Positions 16,875-26,500 of a stretch of 64,000 nt of DNA are shown piece by piece. The stretch lies in assembly GCF_000719115.1 (NCBI RefSeq), contig NZ_JOEA01000006.1, forward strand, positions 222,591 through 286,590, given 5' to 3'. The first letter of the stretch is position 1, and each line of letters opens with the position of its first letter. This DNA comes from Lentzea albidocapillata (GTDB taxonomy: Bacteria; Actinomycetota; Actinomycetes; Mycobacteriales; Pseudonocardiaceae). The notes beneath the pieces were generated by a model. The model was not told the origin of the DNA. It saw only the letters and a list, made by a program, of their open reading frames with translations, and ran no database searches. The position numbers and the translations under genes are program-made.

Positions 16875-18314
16875 GTGGAATCGATCACTGCCCCCGACGG
16901 CATCACGACGACGGCCCTGCTGAACTGCCTGCGCCGGGAGGTGGGGGAGTGGGCGGACGGCACGCTCCGGCTGCCGCGCACCGGCACGCTGCTGCGCGTG
17001 CGGGAGGGGCGCTGGCTGTCGGACCCCGAGGTGTTCACCGGTTCGTGGCAGCCGTTGTCGTGGCACGAACTCGCCGTGCTCATCACCAAGGAGCTCGGTG
17101 ACCCGCCGGTCGGCTTCCTGGACGAGATCGCGGGGTCGCGGTCGGCCATCGCCGCCGTGCTCGACGCCCGCACCGCTCCGCCCGCCGATCTCTACCGGCG
17201 CTCCGAGCAGGCGTTGGTCGCCGGCCACCGCTACCACCCCGCGCCGAAGGGCCGCGGCGGCCTGCCCGCGCCGGAGTGGCTGCCGTACGCGCCCGAGGTG
17301 CACGCGAGTTTTTCGTTGGCGCACCTGGAAGGCTCGTTCGTCGACGACGGCGAGGTGCCGTTGCCCGCCGGGCTCCTCCCCGCGCATCCGTGGCAGCTGA
17401 CGTTACTGGGGCTCGAAGGTCCGGTGTCCGGGCCCGAGGTGTGGCCGACGTCCTCGGTGCGCACGGTGTACGACCCGGCGGCAGATCTGTTCTACAAGTT
17501 CAGCCTCGACGTGCAGATCACCAACGACGTGCGCCGGTTGTGGGCGCACGACCTGCGGTGGATCCCGCCGCTCGCGCGCCTGCTGAGACCGGTGTTCGCG
17601 GACATCGCCTCGGTCTTCCCCGGCGCGGCCTTTCTGATCGACCGCGGTTACCGGACGTCGCCGGATGCCTTCGAAGGCCTGGCGGTCGTGGTGCGTGACG
17701 GCATCCGGCAGCACGCGCTTCCCGGCGTGACCCCGTTGCTGGCAGCAGGGATCAGCGAGGGCTTCGAGGGAAACCCGTTGGACGGCTTGGATTCCGGCGG
17801 TGCGCTGCGTTGGTTCCGGCGGTACGTCTCGGTCGTCGTTCCTCCTGTGCTGCACGCGTTCTTCGCGCACGGTGTCGTGATGGAGTGCCACCTGCAGAAC
17901 GTCGTGGTGGGCGTCGACGCCGAGGGCATGCCGGTCCAGGCGATCTACCGCGATCCCGAAGGCATGCGGCTGCTGCCCCGGCACGCCGAGCTGCTGTCCT
18001 CAATGGACGGATCGGACGGTTCGCGGGGAGTGTCCGAGGCGAAGGGGTGGGAGCGGCTGCGGTACTGCCTCGTCGTCAACCACCTGATCGAGATCGCGGG
18101 TGCCGTGCTGGACCGGCACCCCGGCCTGGACGTGTGGGCGGAGGCACGGTCCGTGTTCGTCGCCTATGCGCGAGACCACGGATGTGAACAGGTCATGTCG
18201 TTGCTGGACAACCGGTTCGTGCCCGCGAAGGCGAACCTGCTGTTGCGCTGGACGCGTGCGGAGGGCGCGGCGAGCCGGTACGTCGACTGCCCGAACCCGT
18301 TGTACCGGAATTAG
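16875..18314 (+). CDS. IucA/IucC-family NIS siderophore synthetase
   Basis: A 479-residue NIS synthetase, divergent from its paralogue. Seen are GHRYHPAPKGRGGLP, WLPYAPEVHASFSL, LPAHPWQLT, FKFSLDVQITNDVRRL-type core (YKFSLDVQITNDVR) and the catalytic-loop region HGVVMECHLQNVVV. The C-terminal FhuF-like segment ends CPNPLYRN. Two NIS synthetases usually act in sequence on one scaffold, as in aerobactin, vibrioferrin or staphyloferrin pathways, so this pair could complete a carboxylate siderophore; the product is inference. GTG 16875 is the start, with GGAGA 13 nt upstream, a long spacing. The AfsR-type regulator starts 46 bp downstream on the same strand. Confidence 0.9.
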   Translation: MESITAPDGITTTALLNCLRREVGEWADGTLRLPRTGTLLRVREGRWLSDPEVFTGSWQPLSWHELAVLITKELGDPPVGFLDEIAGSRSAIAAVLDARTAPPADLYRRSEQALVAGHRYHPAPKGRGGLPAPEWLPYAPEVHASFSLAHLEGSFVDDGEVPLPAGLLPAHPWQLTLLGLEGPVSGPEVWPTSSVRTVYDPAADLFYKFSLDVQITNDVRRLWAHDLRWIPPLARLLRPVFADIASVFPGAAFLIDRGYRTSPDAFEGLAVVVRDGIRQHALPGVTPLLAAGISEGFEGNPLDGLDSGGALRWFRRYVSVVVPPVLHAFFAHGVVMECHLQNVVVGVDAEGMPVQAIYRDPEGMRLLPRHAELLSSMDGSDGSRGVSEAKGWERLRYCLVVNHLIEIAGAVLDRHPGLDVWAEARSVFVAYARDHGCEQVMSLLDNRFVPAKANLLLRWTRAEGAASRYVDCPNPLYRN

Positions 18315-18360
18315 CTCACCGGCACGGCAACCTGAACGCCGACTGCCGCGTGAAGGTTCC

Positions 18361-21057
18361 GTGCTGTGTCTTCTGGGAGAAGTGAGTGCGGGAGCGGTGG
18401 ACCTGGGCGCGCCCAGGCAGCGGTGCGTCCTCGCCGCGCTCGCGGTCGACGCCGGCAAGGTCGTGCCGGTCGACCGGCTGGTCGAACGGGTCTGGGGTGC
18501 CGACGCGGCACCGCGGGCGCGCACGACCCTGCACAGCTACGTGTCACGGCTGCGCCGGGCGGTGGCGGCGATCGGCGGGCTGGCGATCGAGCACCGGTCC
18601 GGCGGGTACGTCCTGCTCGGTGACGAGATCGACCTGCTGAAGTTCCACGACCTGCGCGCGCGTGCCCGATCCGGGGACGCGGCCGGGTTGCTGACCGAGG
18701 CGCTGGCGTTGTGGCGGGCGGAGGCGCTGACCGGCCTCGACGGCGAGTGGGCGCGCGAGGAACGCGACCGGCTGGAACAGGAACGACTGGCGGCCTCGCA
18801 CGAGCTGGTCGACGCGCGGCTGGCGGCCGGCGGGGGCGGGGAACTGGTGGCCGAGCTGGCCGCACGGGTCGCGAGCCACCCGTTGAACGAGCATGTGGCG
18901 CGCCAGTACCTGCTGGCACTGCACCGGGCCGGGCGCGGCACCGATGCGCTGGAGCACTACCGGCGGATCCGTGAGCGGCTGCAGGCGGAGCTGGGCACCG
19001 AGCCCTCGGTCGCCTTGCGCGAGCTGCACCAGCGGATCCTCGCCGCCGACCCCCGGCTCACCGCCGCGCCGCCGCTTCCGGTGGTGCCGCGGCAGCTGCC
19101 TTCGGAACCCATCACGTTCGTCGGCCGTCACGAGGAACTGGACCGTCTCGACGCCGCCGTCGCCGGCACCGTGCTCATCTCGGCGATCGCGGGCACCGGC
19201 GGGATCGGCAAGACCAGCCTCGCGTTGCGCTGGGCGCACCGCAACGCCGGCCGGTTCGCCGACGGCCAGCTGTACATCGACCTGCGCGGCTTCTCGCCGG
19301 CCGAGGAGCCGATGGACGCCGGCGAGGCGCTGGGAGGCCTGCTGCACGCGCTGGCCGTCGAACCGGGCCGCATCCCCGCCGACGTCCAGTCCCGTTCGGC
19401 GTTGTTCCGCTCGCTGGTCGCGGGCAGGCGGATGGTGCTGGTGCTCGACAACGCGGCGAGCACCGACCAGGTCGTGCCGCTGCTGCCCGGCTCCGAGCTG
19501 TGCACCGTGCTCGTCACGAGCCGCAACCGGTTGCCCGGCCTGGTCACCCGGTACGCGGCCGAGCACCTCGTGCTGACCGAGCTCAACGACGCCGACGCCC
19601 GCGCGCTGCTCGCCGGCCGGCTCGGCACCGGTCGCCTGGAGGCCGAACCGCGGGCCGTCGACCAGCTGATCGCGATGTGCGGCGGGTTCCCGCTGGCGCT
19701 GAGCATCGTCATCGCCCATGCCCAGATCCGGCGAGGCCTGCCGCTGGCCGTCCTCGCCGCCGAACTGAGTGACGCCGTCATCGACGTGCTCGACAACGAG
19801 GAGCCCTCCGCCAGCCTGCCCGCCGTGCTGTCGTGGTCGTTGCGCGCCCTGTGCCCGTGGCAGCGCGACGCGTTCGCTCTCCTCGGTACCTCTCCGGGCC
19901 CTGACATCGGCCTGGCCGCCGCGGCCTGCCTCCTCGGCATCGAACGGGCACCGGCCAGACAGGTGCTGAGGGCGTTGGAAGAGGCTTCCCTGCTGTACCA
20001 GGACGTTCCGGGCCGGTGGCGGATGCACGGCCTGGTCCGTGCCTACGCCGCCGCGGTCGCCCAGGACCTGCCGGCCGTGGTGCGGGAGGAGGCGACCCGG
20101 CGGGTGCTCGGCCACTACCTCGAAGCCGCACGGGCGGCGGACCGGACCATGGACCGGCTCCGCTTCCCGCCCCCGATCGACCACGTCGTCCACGACGCGC
20201 ACGTCGACCCGGTGCCGGACGACCAGGCGGCGCAGGAGTGGTTCGAGGCCGAGTTCGCGTGCCTGGTCGCCGCCCAGCAGTCCGCGCTCGACCAGCAGAG
20301 CCACGCCGTCGCCTGGCTGCTGGCGTGGAACACCACCACGTTCATGGCGCGGAGCGGCCTCGTGCACGCCCGCCTCGCGATGTGGCGGATCGCCGCCGAT
20401 GCCGCCACGCACCTGCGGAACACGGCCGTCCTCGCGAGCACCGAACACATGACCGGTGCCGCCCTCGTCGTGCTGGGGCACCACGAGACCGCCGTCGAAC
20501 ACCTCCACCGCGCACTGGCTTTGGCCGATCCCGTTCACCTGGCCGGAGTCCACTACTCGCTCGGCGTCGCCTGGGGCCCGAAGGACGCGCGGCAGGCGTT
20601 CAAGCACGCCCGCCGCGCGCTTGCCGTCTACCGCGTGATGGGTGCGCGGGAGTGGGAAGCGCGCACACTCGCCCAGATAAGCTGGCTCACGGCGTTCCTG
20701 GGAAGGCTTGACGCAGCCAGGAGTTTCAGCCGTGTCGCGCTCGCCATGCACCGCGAGCAGGGGTATCGCACGGGGGAGGCGACCATGCTCGCGTGCCTCG
20801 GTTTCGTCGCGCACGAAAGCGACTGCTACGAGGAATCCGTTGAGCACTATGAACAAGCCATCGCCGTGGTGCGGGAACTAGGACACCTGCACGGACTCGC
20901 GGACGGCCTCGAACGCATGGGCCACACCCTCGTGGCGCTCGGCCGGCACTCGTGCGCCGAGGCCGCCTGGCGGGAGGCGCTCGGCATCTACCTCCAGCGT
21001 GGCATGGAGGCAGAAACCGAACGCGTACAACGACTTCTCACCCGAACTCGAAGTTGA
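18361..21057 (+). CDS. AfsR/SARP family regulator with NB-ARC and TPR domains
   Basis: An 898-residue regulator. Residues 1-90 form an OmpR-like winged helix (LGAPRQRCVLAALAVDAGKVVPVDRLVERVWG), 95-235 a BTAD (RIRERLQAELGTEPSVALRELH), about 255-540 an NB-ARC ATPase (Walker A GTGGIGKT, Walker B MVLVLDN), and the C-terminus TPR repeats. This is the AfsR plan, typical of activators of secondary metabolism. GTG 18361 (VLCLLGEV) is chosen because it gives the family's normal N-terminus. Its position 46 bp after the NIS synthetase gene suggests it controls that locus; this is inference. Confidence 0.92.
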   Translation: MLCLLGEVSAGAVDLGAPRQRCVLAALAVDAGKVVPVDRLVERVWGADAAPRARTTLHSYVSRLRRAVAAIGGLAIEHRSGGYVLLGDEIDLLKFHDLRARARSGDAAGLLTEALALWRAEALTGLDGEWAREERDRLEQERLAASHELVDARLAAGGGGELVAELAARVASHPLNEHVARQYLLALHRAGRGTDALEHYRRIRERLQAELGTEPSVALRELHQRILAADPRLTAAPPLPVVPRQLPSEPITFVGRHEELDRLDAAVAGTVLISAIAGTGGIGKTSLALRWAHRNAGRFADGQLYIDLRGFSPAEEPMDAGEALGGLLHALAVEPGRIPADVQSRSALFRSLVAGRRMVLVLDNAASTDQVVPLLPGSELCTVLVTSRNRLPGLVTRYAAEHLVLTELNDADARALLAGRLGTGRLEAEPRAVDQLIAMCGGFPLALSIVIAHAQIRRGLPLAVLAAELSDAVIDVLDNEEPSASLPAVLSWSLRALCPWQRDAFALLGTSPGPDIGLAAAACLLGIERAPARQVLRALEEASLLYQDVPGRWRMHGLVRAYAAAVAQDLPAVVREEATRRVLGHYLEAARAADRTMDRLRFPPPIDHVVHDAHVDPVPDDQAAQEWFEAEFACLVAAQQSALDQQSHAVAWLLAWNTTTFMARSGLVHARLAMWRIAADAATHLRNTAVLASTEHMTGAALVVLGHHETAVEHLHRALALADPVHLAGVHYSLGVAWGPKDARQAFKHARRALAVYRVMGAREWEARTLAQISWLTAFLGRLDAARSFSRVALAMHREQGYRTGEATMLACLGFVAHESDCYEESVEHYEQAIAVVRELGHLHGLADGLERMGHTLVALGRHSCAEAAWREALGIYLQRGMEAETERVQRLLTRTRS

Positions 21058-21117
21058 CCCAGGTGGCCCTGCGCCTTTACGGGGCGAACCAGGACAAGCC
21101 GCGAACTTTCCGGCCGC

Positions 21118-22551
21118 TCAGAGGAGGCGCTTGATCTCTCCCCTCGCCCGGTAGAAGCCGCCGCTCGCCGAGGTGTGGATCTCGGTCACCAGGTACCGCG
21201 CGCCGGGCACCCGGATGTCCTTCGGGAACTGCACGGCGCGGGAGCGGTCGTAGCCGTCGGAGATCACGCGGACGCGCATGCGGCCGCCTTCCTGCACGCA
21301 CTCCACCACGACGCCGCCGGACGGGATCGCGCTGGCCACAACGGTTTCCACCTCGGCCGTCGCCTCGACGCGCTGCCAGTGGTCGGCCTTGATGTCGCTG
21401 CGCTGCGGCAGTTCGCCCTGCTCCGCCGCGTGGATCGCGGCTGGGCTGGCGTCGATGCACGCCAGTGAGCCGTCGGTCGTGACAATGTAGAGGCGCTCGT
21501 CGCGGTACTGCATGGAGAACGCGGAACCGCAGCCCGTGCCCAGCTTCCACAGGCGCGTGCCGTCCGCCGCGAAGCAGTACACCGACGAGTGGTTGTCGCC
21601 GGCGAACACGTAGTCGCCGCCCGGCGAGGTGGCGCACGAGAAAACCGCCGCGTCGCAACGGTAGCGCGCGGTCTCGGCCCCGGTGGCACGGGACAGCCGG
21701 TGCACCCACCCGCGGCTGGTGCCCGCGAACACCTCGGTCGGCTCCTGCCAGCCGAACAGCACCGCACCCGTCGTCTCGGCGTGCCACACGGGATCGCCGG
21801 TGCGCGCCGCGTAGTGCGTGACGCCCCGGGAGTGCCCGTGGAACGCGCCCTCCGGCGCACACCGCACCATCCACGCGCTGTCGCCCGCGCTGCGGCGGGA
21901 CCACTGGAACTCGTCCTCGTGGTCGACGATCGTGATGCCGCCCTGACGATCGGACACGCCGAGCACGCCGTCGTCGATGTCGAGCCAGTAGATGTCGACG
22001 TCGGTGGCGATCTCGTACGCGACGCGCGGAACCTTGCCGCCCAGGTCGTACACGCGCCCGTCGTCACAGCCCGCGTAGATCCAGAAGTCGTCGGCGACGA
22101 TGCACTTCACGCCGTCAGGTAGGCCGTAGCGCCCGGTGACCTGGCCGTCGTGCGTGAGCGTGAAGACGTCGCCGCGCTCGTTGCCGACCCACGCCTCGTC
22201 CTCGCCGATGAAGATGCCGAACGCGGGCGCACCGGAGTGGAACCGCCACAGCACAGGGGCTTGCCGCGCACTGGACCGCACGCTGGTGATCTCGCGCCGG
22301 GTGATCGCCCGCCGCTGCCGCCCGCCCTTGACCGCGGGCGCGTAGCCCTTGCGGACCTTCTCGCCGATCTTCTTCTCGGCCGCGCTCACCGCCTTGGCCT
22401 CGTCGGCGAACGTGGACTCGCGCGTCGAGCCCCGCTCGCCGATGCGGCCGAACGTGATGCTCACCCTCGTGCCGTCGACGACGACCTCGTAGAACTTGTG
22501 CGCGCTCCCGCTCGCCTCGGACAGCTCCAGGTACGTGGTGGCAGCAGCCAC
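21118..22551 (-). CDS. WGR-domain / beta-propeller protein
   Basis: A 477-residue protein with an N-terminal WGR domain (about 1-85; ITFGRIGERGSTRESTFADEAKAVSAAEKKIGEKVRKGY-type pattern, with FGR in place of WGR) and a PQQ/WD-like beta-propeller of roughly seven blades (about 115-440; repeated DG.V..YD, WLDIDDG, YVFAGDNHSSVYCFAADG, LYIVTTDGSLACIDAS). WGR domains bind nucleic-acid ends or act as protein modules in PARPs and MolR-like proteins. GTG 22551 is chosen: GGGGGAG lies just upstream and the longer frame overlaps the immunity gene. It is 62 bp downstream of the immunity genes on the same strand. Function unknown. Confidence 0.8.
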   Translation of the reverse strand: MAAATTYLELSEASGSAHKFYEVVVDGTRVSITFGRIGERGSTRESTFADEAKAVSAAEKKIGEKVRKGYAPAVKGGRQRRAITRREITSVRSSARQAPVLWRFHSGAPAFGIFIGEDEAWVGNERGDVFTLTHDGQVTGRYGLPDGVKCIVADDFWIYAGCDDGRVYDLGGKVPRVAYEIATDVDIYWLDIDDGVLGVSDRQGGITIVDHEDEFQWSRRSAGDSAWMVRCAPEGAFHGHSRGVTHYAARTGDPVWHAETTGAVLFGWQEPTEVFAGTSRGWVHRLSRATGAETARYRCDAAVFSCATSPGGDYVFAGDNHSSVYCFAADGTRLWKLGTGCGSAFSMQYRDERLYIVTTDGSLACIDASPAAIHAAEQGELPQRSDIKADHWQRVEATAEVETVVASAIPSGGVVVECVQEGGRMRVRVISDGYDRSRAVQFPKDIRVPGARYLVTEIHTSASGGFYRARGEIKRLL

Positions 22552-22613
22552 GGTCTCCCCCTCGCGTTGATCAGCTGGAACGACCGTAGCAAGGGGGTCT
22601 GACAATTCCGGTG

Positions 22614-23051
22614 TCAGGCGTTCGCGAGCCCGTTGCGGAACCAGTCCGGCATCTGCTCGTCGTTGCGCGGGAACCACTTCTGCTCGGTGGCGAAGTTCTC
22701 CGGGGACGGCGCGGCGTCGAACTTCGGTGCCTCGTCGCGGTTGTAGCGGATGGAGAACGTGCCGGGAGGGTCCAGGATGTACTCGAACTCGATCCACGAA
22801 CCGAGGCCCTCGGCGTACATGCCCTTGCGCAGCTGCTGGAACTTCCGCCACACCTCCGGCGGGAACGACCAGCCGCGCACCGAACCGTCCGTCATCTTCA
22901 GACCCGTGTCGGCCTCGCTGTGCGGGCCGATCATCTTGGCGCGCAGCACCAGGCGCGACCACCCCTGCGGCAGGGTCGGCAGGATCTCCTGGGTGATCTC
23001 CGCGAGCTTCTCCTGCTGCTCGATCGGGCTGAGCGCCGGCCAGTTCGCCAT
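22614..23051 (-). CDS. YezG-like immunity protein (second of tandem pair)
   Basis: A 145-residue acidic, soluble protein with the YezG/DUF600-type layout: an N-terminal helix, LPQGWSRLVLRAKM, a central GWSFPPEVWRKFQQLRKGMY helix, a FSIRYNRDEAPKF strand segment and a C-terminal W-rich PDWFRNGL. YezG of Bacillus neutralises the nuclease toxin YeeF, which fits the toxin gene upstream. It is similar in order to the gene at 23094-23552, suggesting an old duplication. ATG 23051 is the start, with AGGAG 13 nt upstream. It lies between the first immunity gene and the WGR gene. Confidence 0.72.
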   Translation of the reverse strand: MANWPALSPIEQQEKLAEITQEILPTLPQGWSRLVLRAKMIGPHSEADTGLKMTDGSVRGWSFPPEVWRKFQQLRKGMYAEGLGSWIEFEYILDPPGTFSIRYNRDEAPKFDAAPSPENFATEQKWFPRNDEQMPDWFRNGLANA

Positions 23052-23093
23052 GGTTGTTCGCTTTCTCCTAGATCGCGGTCGGGCCCGGTCAGC

Positions 23094-23552
23094 CTACTGA
23101 TCGGCCAGGCTCACCTCGTGTGCGCGCTGCAGTTCCAGCCCGCGCTCGACGGTCTCGCGCAGCCAGCCCCGCAGGTGCTCGTCCGCGCGCGGGAACGCCT
23201 CCAGATCGCGCACGAACATCATCGGGTGCAGCTCCGGCGACCACCGCGGGTCCTCGTCGTAGTTGAACGTCACCTCGGGCGCGGCTTCGCGGCGCAGCAC
23301 GAACCGCGCCGACAACCACGTGCCGCGGTCCTCCTCGTACATCTGCTCGCGGAGTTCCTGCAGCCGGTCGGTGATCTCCGCCGGCCGCACCTCGCCCGCG
23401 AACCGGCCCTGGGCGTCCTGCGCGGACGTGGCGAGCTCGTACGCCATGACGTTCGCCCAGACGTCCAGGGTGACGCGGTTCCACCCGGCCGGGGCACCCG
23501 CCTCCAGCAGCGCGCAGATCTCAGCGACCCTTGTACCGGTCCTGGGGTCCAT
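23094..23552 (-). CDS. YezG-like immunity protein overlapping the toxin gene
   Basis: A 152-residue soluble protein with the same plan as its downstream neighbour: APAGWNRVTLDVWAN, a helix ending LRQMYEEDRGTW-like (LREQMYEEDRGTWLSARF), then VTFNYDEDPRWSPELHP and FPRADEHLRGWLRE. It matches the YezG/DUF600 family of cognate inhibitors. ATG 23552 lies inside the last 32 bp of the toxin gene, with GGAGG 6-7 nt upstream, so toxin and immunity are translationally linked. The overlap is the usual arrangement for a polymorphic toxin and its direct antidote. Which nuclease site it blocks cannot be read from sequence. Confidence 0.78.
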   Translation of the reverse strand: MDPRTGTRVAEICALLEAGAPAGWNRVTLDVWANVMAYELATSAQDAQGRFAGEVRPAEITDRLQELREQMYEEDRGTWLSARFVLRREAAPEVTFNYDEDPRWSPELHPMMFVRDLEAFPRADEHLRGWLRETVERGLELQRAHEVSLADQ

Positions 23553-26500
23553 AGTTCACCTCCGGCCGGTTCGGGAACACGCGTTCCTTGGTGACCACGT
23601 TCTCCACGACCGGCTTGTTGTCCGGGCCGAGCTGGACCGTACCGTCCGCGTTGCGCGCGTACGTGACCTCCTGCCAGCGCATGGTCACCTCGGACGGCAC
23701 GCCGTCCGCCTCGCGGGTCGCCCGCACCTGGTAGTTCTGGACGTCCTGGTGCGGCTGCTTGGAGAACTCGACGAGCTCCGTCTCCTTGTTGCGCCACGAC
23801 GGCTCGTGGAACCAGCCGTCCTTGGCGTTGCCGGAGTTGGATCCCGCCATCTGCCCGTGCATGTTGAGGTACTCACCGAAGCCGCCGAGCTCGTTGGCCA
23901 GCAGGTGGCCACCCGCCCACTTGACGCGCGAGTCCTTCAGCTCCTGGTCGGTGAGCGTGCGGTCCGGCGGGTTGTTCGGATACGCGGCCTCGCCCTCCTG
24001 GTAGGCGCGCTGCTGGGCACCCTTGCCGCCGTCGTCGTCGCGGAAGTTCTTGTTCTGGCCGCCCGCCTCGACGTCGCCGGTCATCGAGTCGGTCTGACCG
24101 TGCTGGTCCGTGTGGAACGCCAGCATCTTGTCGTTGTTGTGGTAGTTCGGCACCTGGTACTTGGCGTCCGGCAGCAACGGGTGGCTGAGGTCGGGGTTGA
24201 ACCCGGACCACTTGCCCTTGCCGTCCACCTGCAGGTCCTGCCGGCCGGGCGTGGCCTCGACCCACTTGACGTCGCCGTCGCCGTCGGTGACGAACGTCGT
24301 GCGCGTGCCGTTCTGGTTGGTCACCGGGTACTCGGTCCACGGCTGCAACGGCTGGTGGTCCCGCAGCGGGACCGGCACCGGGTCGGGGTTCTCGATCGGC
24401 TGGAGCCGGTCGGGCTCGGTGTTGCCGTCCGGCACGGTCTCGCGATCGCGGTGCGGCGCCTGGATCTCCTCGTGCCGGTTGAGCGGCTGCCGCGGCGCGT
24501 CCGGGTTGTTCGGGTCGACCGGCTGGTGCGTGGGCCGGTCGAAGTCGACGAACCGCTCGTTGAACGCGGGGTCGTCCGCCGGGATGATCCGGTCCTTCGG
24601 CGGCGGCGTGTACTCGGGGTCGGCGTCGGGGTCGTTGCCCTGCGTGCCGTCCCCGCGGTCCACGGCGTCGGCGCCGTCGGTGTCCCGATCGCTGCCGGGC
24701 GCGTAACCGTCGTCGCTCGCCCTGGTCCTGGAACCGTCCGGGTGGTGCGTCTCCCACTCGCCGTTGGGCGGGATTTTGGGCGAGCGCGTGCCGTCGGGCG
24801 AGATTTCCGGGTCACTGGTGAAGACCCGGCCGCTGCTGTCCGTCCACGCGGGCTTGGTGGGCGCCACCACCGGCGCGTCGAGGTGCCGGGACAACTGCTG
24901 CGCGAAGTCGTTGCTGCCCGCGTCGCAGCCGATCAGCCGGACGGGCCTGCTGCCGTCGTAACCGCTGTGCCGCAACATGTCCGCGTACTCGGCGGGCGTG
25001 TAGTCGTGCCCGCCGACGCGGGCCCGGCCGTCCGGCGTGACGTGCACGTCGGCCGTGAAGAACCGCGGGTCCTCCGGCACCCGGTGGGGGAGGTCGCCCA
25101 TGTCGGTGTCGCCACCGTGGTGCGACACACCGGCAGGGGTCTGCTCGGCATGGCGCTCGTGCGCCTGCTGCGGGGAGGGCCGCTCTTCCGCGTGTGACTG
25201 CGGCGTGTCGTTGTCCGGCCGGTTGTCGGCGTCGTGGTGGCCGGGGCCGTCGGTGTCGCGGTGGGGACTGGTGGGTCCGTGGCCGGGACCGTCCGGTCGC
25301 GCGGCGTCAGGTCGGTTGGCGTCCGGTCGATTGCTGTCGGGTCGTGAGTTGTCGGGCCGGTTGCTGTCCGGTCGGTTGCTGTCCGGGCGTGAGGTGTCAG
25401 GGCGCGAGCCGTCGGGACGGTTGTGCGGCTGACCGGGCGCGTCGGGACGCTGACCGGGGTGCGTGACGGGGCCGTCTGCACCACGCGGGCGGGGGCCGTC
25501 GGGCCGGTTGGCGTCCGGACGCTGGTGCGGCGCGGGGGAGTCCGGCCTGCTGGGTCCGCCGGGGCCATGACCGCCGGGCGTGTGCGGGCCGGGACCACCG
25601 GCGTGTGGCGCTCCCGGACCCGGCCCGAAGCCGGGCTGCTGTGGCGGGTGCGGGTTGGTACCAGGGCCACTCGGGCCGGAGCGCGGGGTGTCCGCGTGAG
25701 TCGGCGAGGTGGTCGACTGTGGACGGGTCGGGGCGTCTGTCCGTGCGGACGGCGACGTGGTCCCAGGACCACCGTGCGACCCGTCCGGCGAGTGCGGTGC
25801 GCCGGGGCCGCCGGGACCGGACGGCGTGTTGGGGCCGCCGTGTGGTGCGCCGGGACCGCCGTGCGGTGCTGACGGTGCGTTGGGGCTGTGGGGTGCGCCA
25901 GGACCACCGTGTGGGCTGGGCGCCGAAGGACCGCCATGCGGCGCGTGCGGTGCGCTTGGACCGTGCGGCGCGGAAGGCGCGTTCGGGGAGCCGGACGGGC
26001 CGAAGTTCGGCTGCGAGGGAGCCGACGGCCGGGCCGGCGACGGCGACATGTCCGGGGTGCGCTGCGAAGGCATGCCCGAGCCCAGGTCACCGCGTGCGCC
26101 CGGCGTGCCGGTCCAGCCTCCGCCGGAACCCGGACGTGCGCCGCCTGCTGCCGGCGAACCACCTGCGGGGCTGCCGGCGGGACCTCCCGCGGGACCGCCC
26201 ATCGGACCCTGCTGCGGGGTGGTCGCGGAGCCGGACGGCGGTCCGCCGTCCCGTGGCGCGGACGGGGCGTGCTGCGACGGTGCTTCCGGCGCCGTGACGC
26301 CGGCCTGGGTGGTCTGGCCCGTGTTGCGCGGCGGGGCCGCCGGTGCGTCGGGGGACGACGCCGGTCCGTGCGTACTCGGGCCCGACGGGCCACCTGACGG
26401 TGACGGCCCGCCCGACGGCCCGCCGCTCGACGGCGAACCCGGCGACGGGGCGTTCGAGGTGCTGGGGCCGTCCGGGCCCGGCGAGGACGAAGGCCCGTTC

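Noticed and set aside
25300..25440. CRISPR-like or intergenic repeats
   Set aside because: The short repeats code RPDSNR-type units in the toxin frame without unique spacers.
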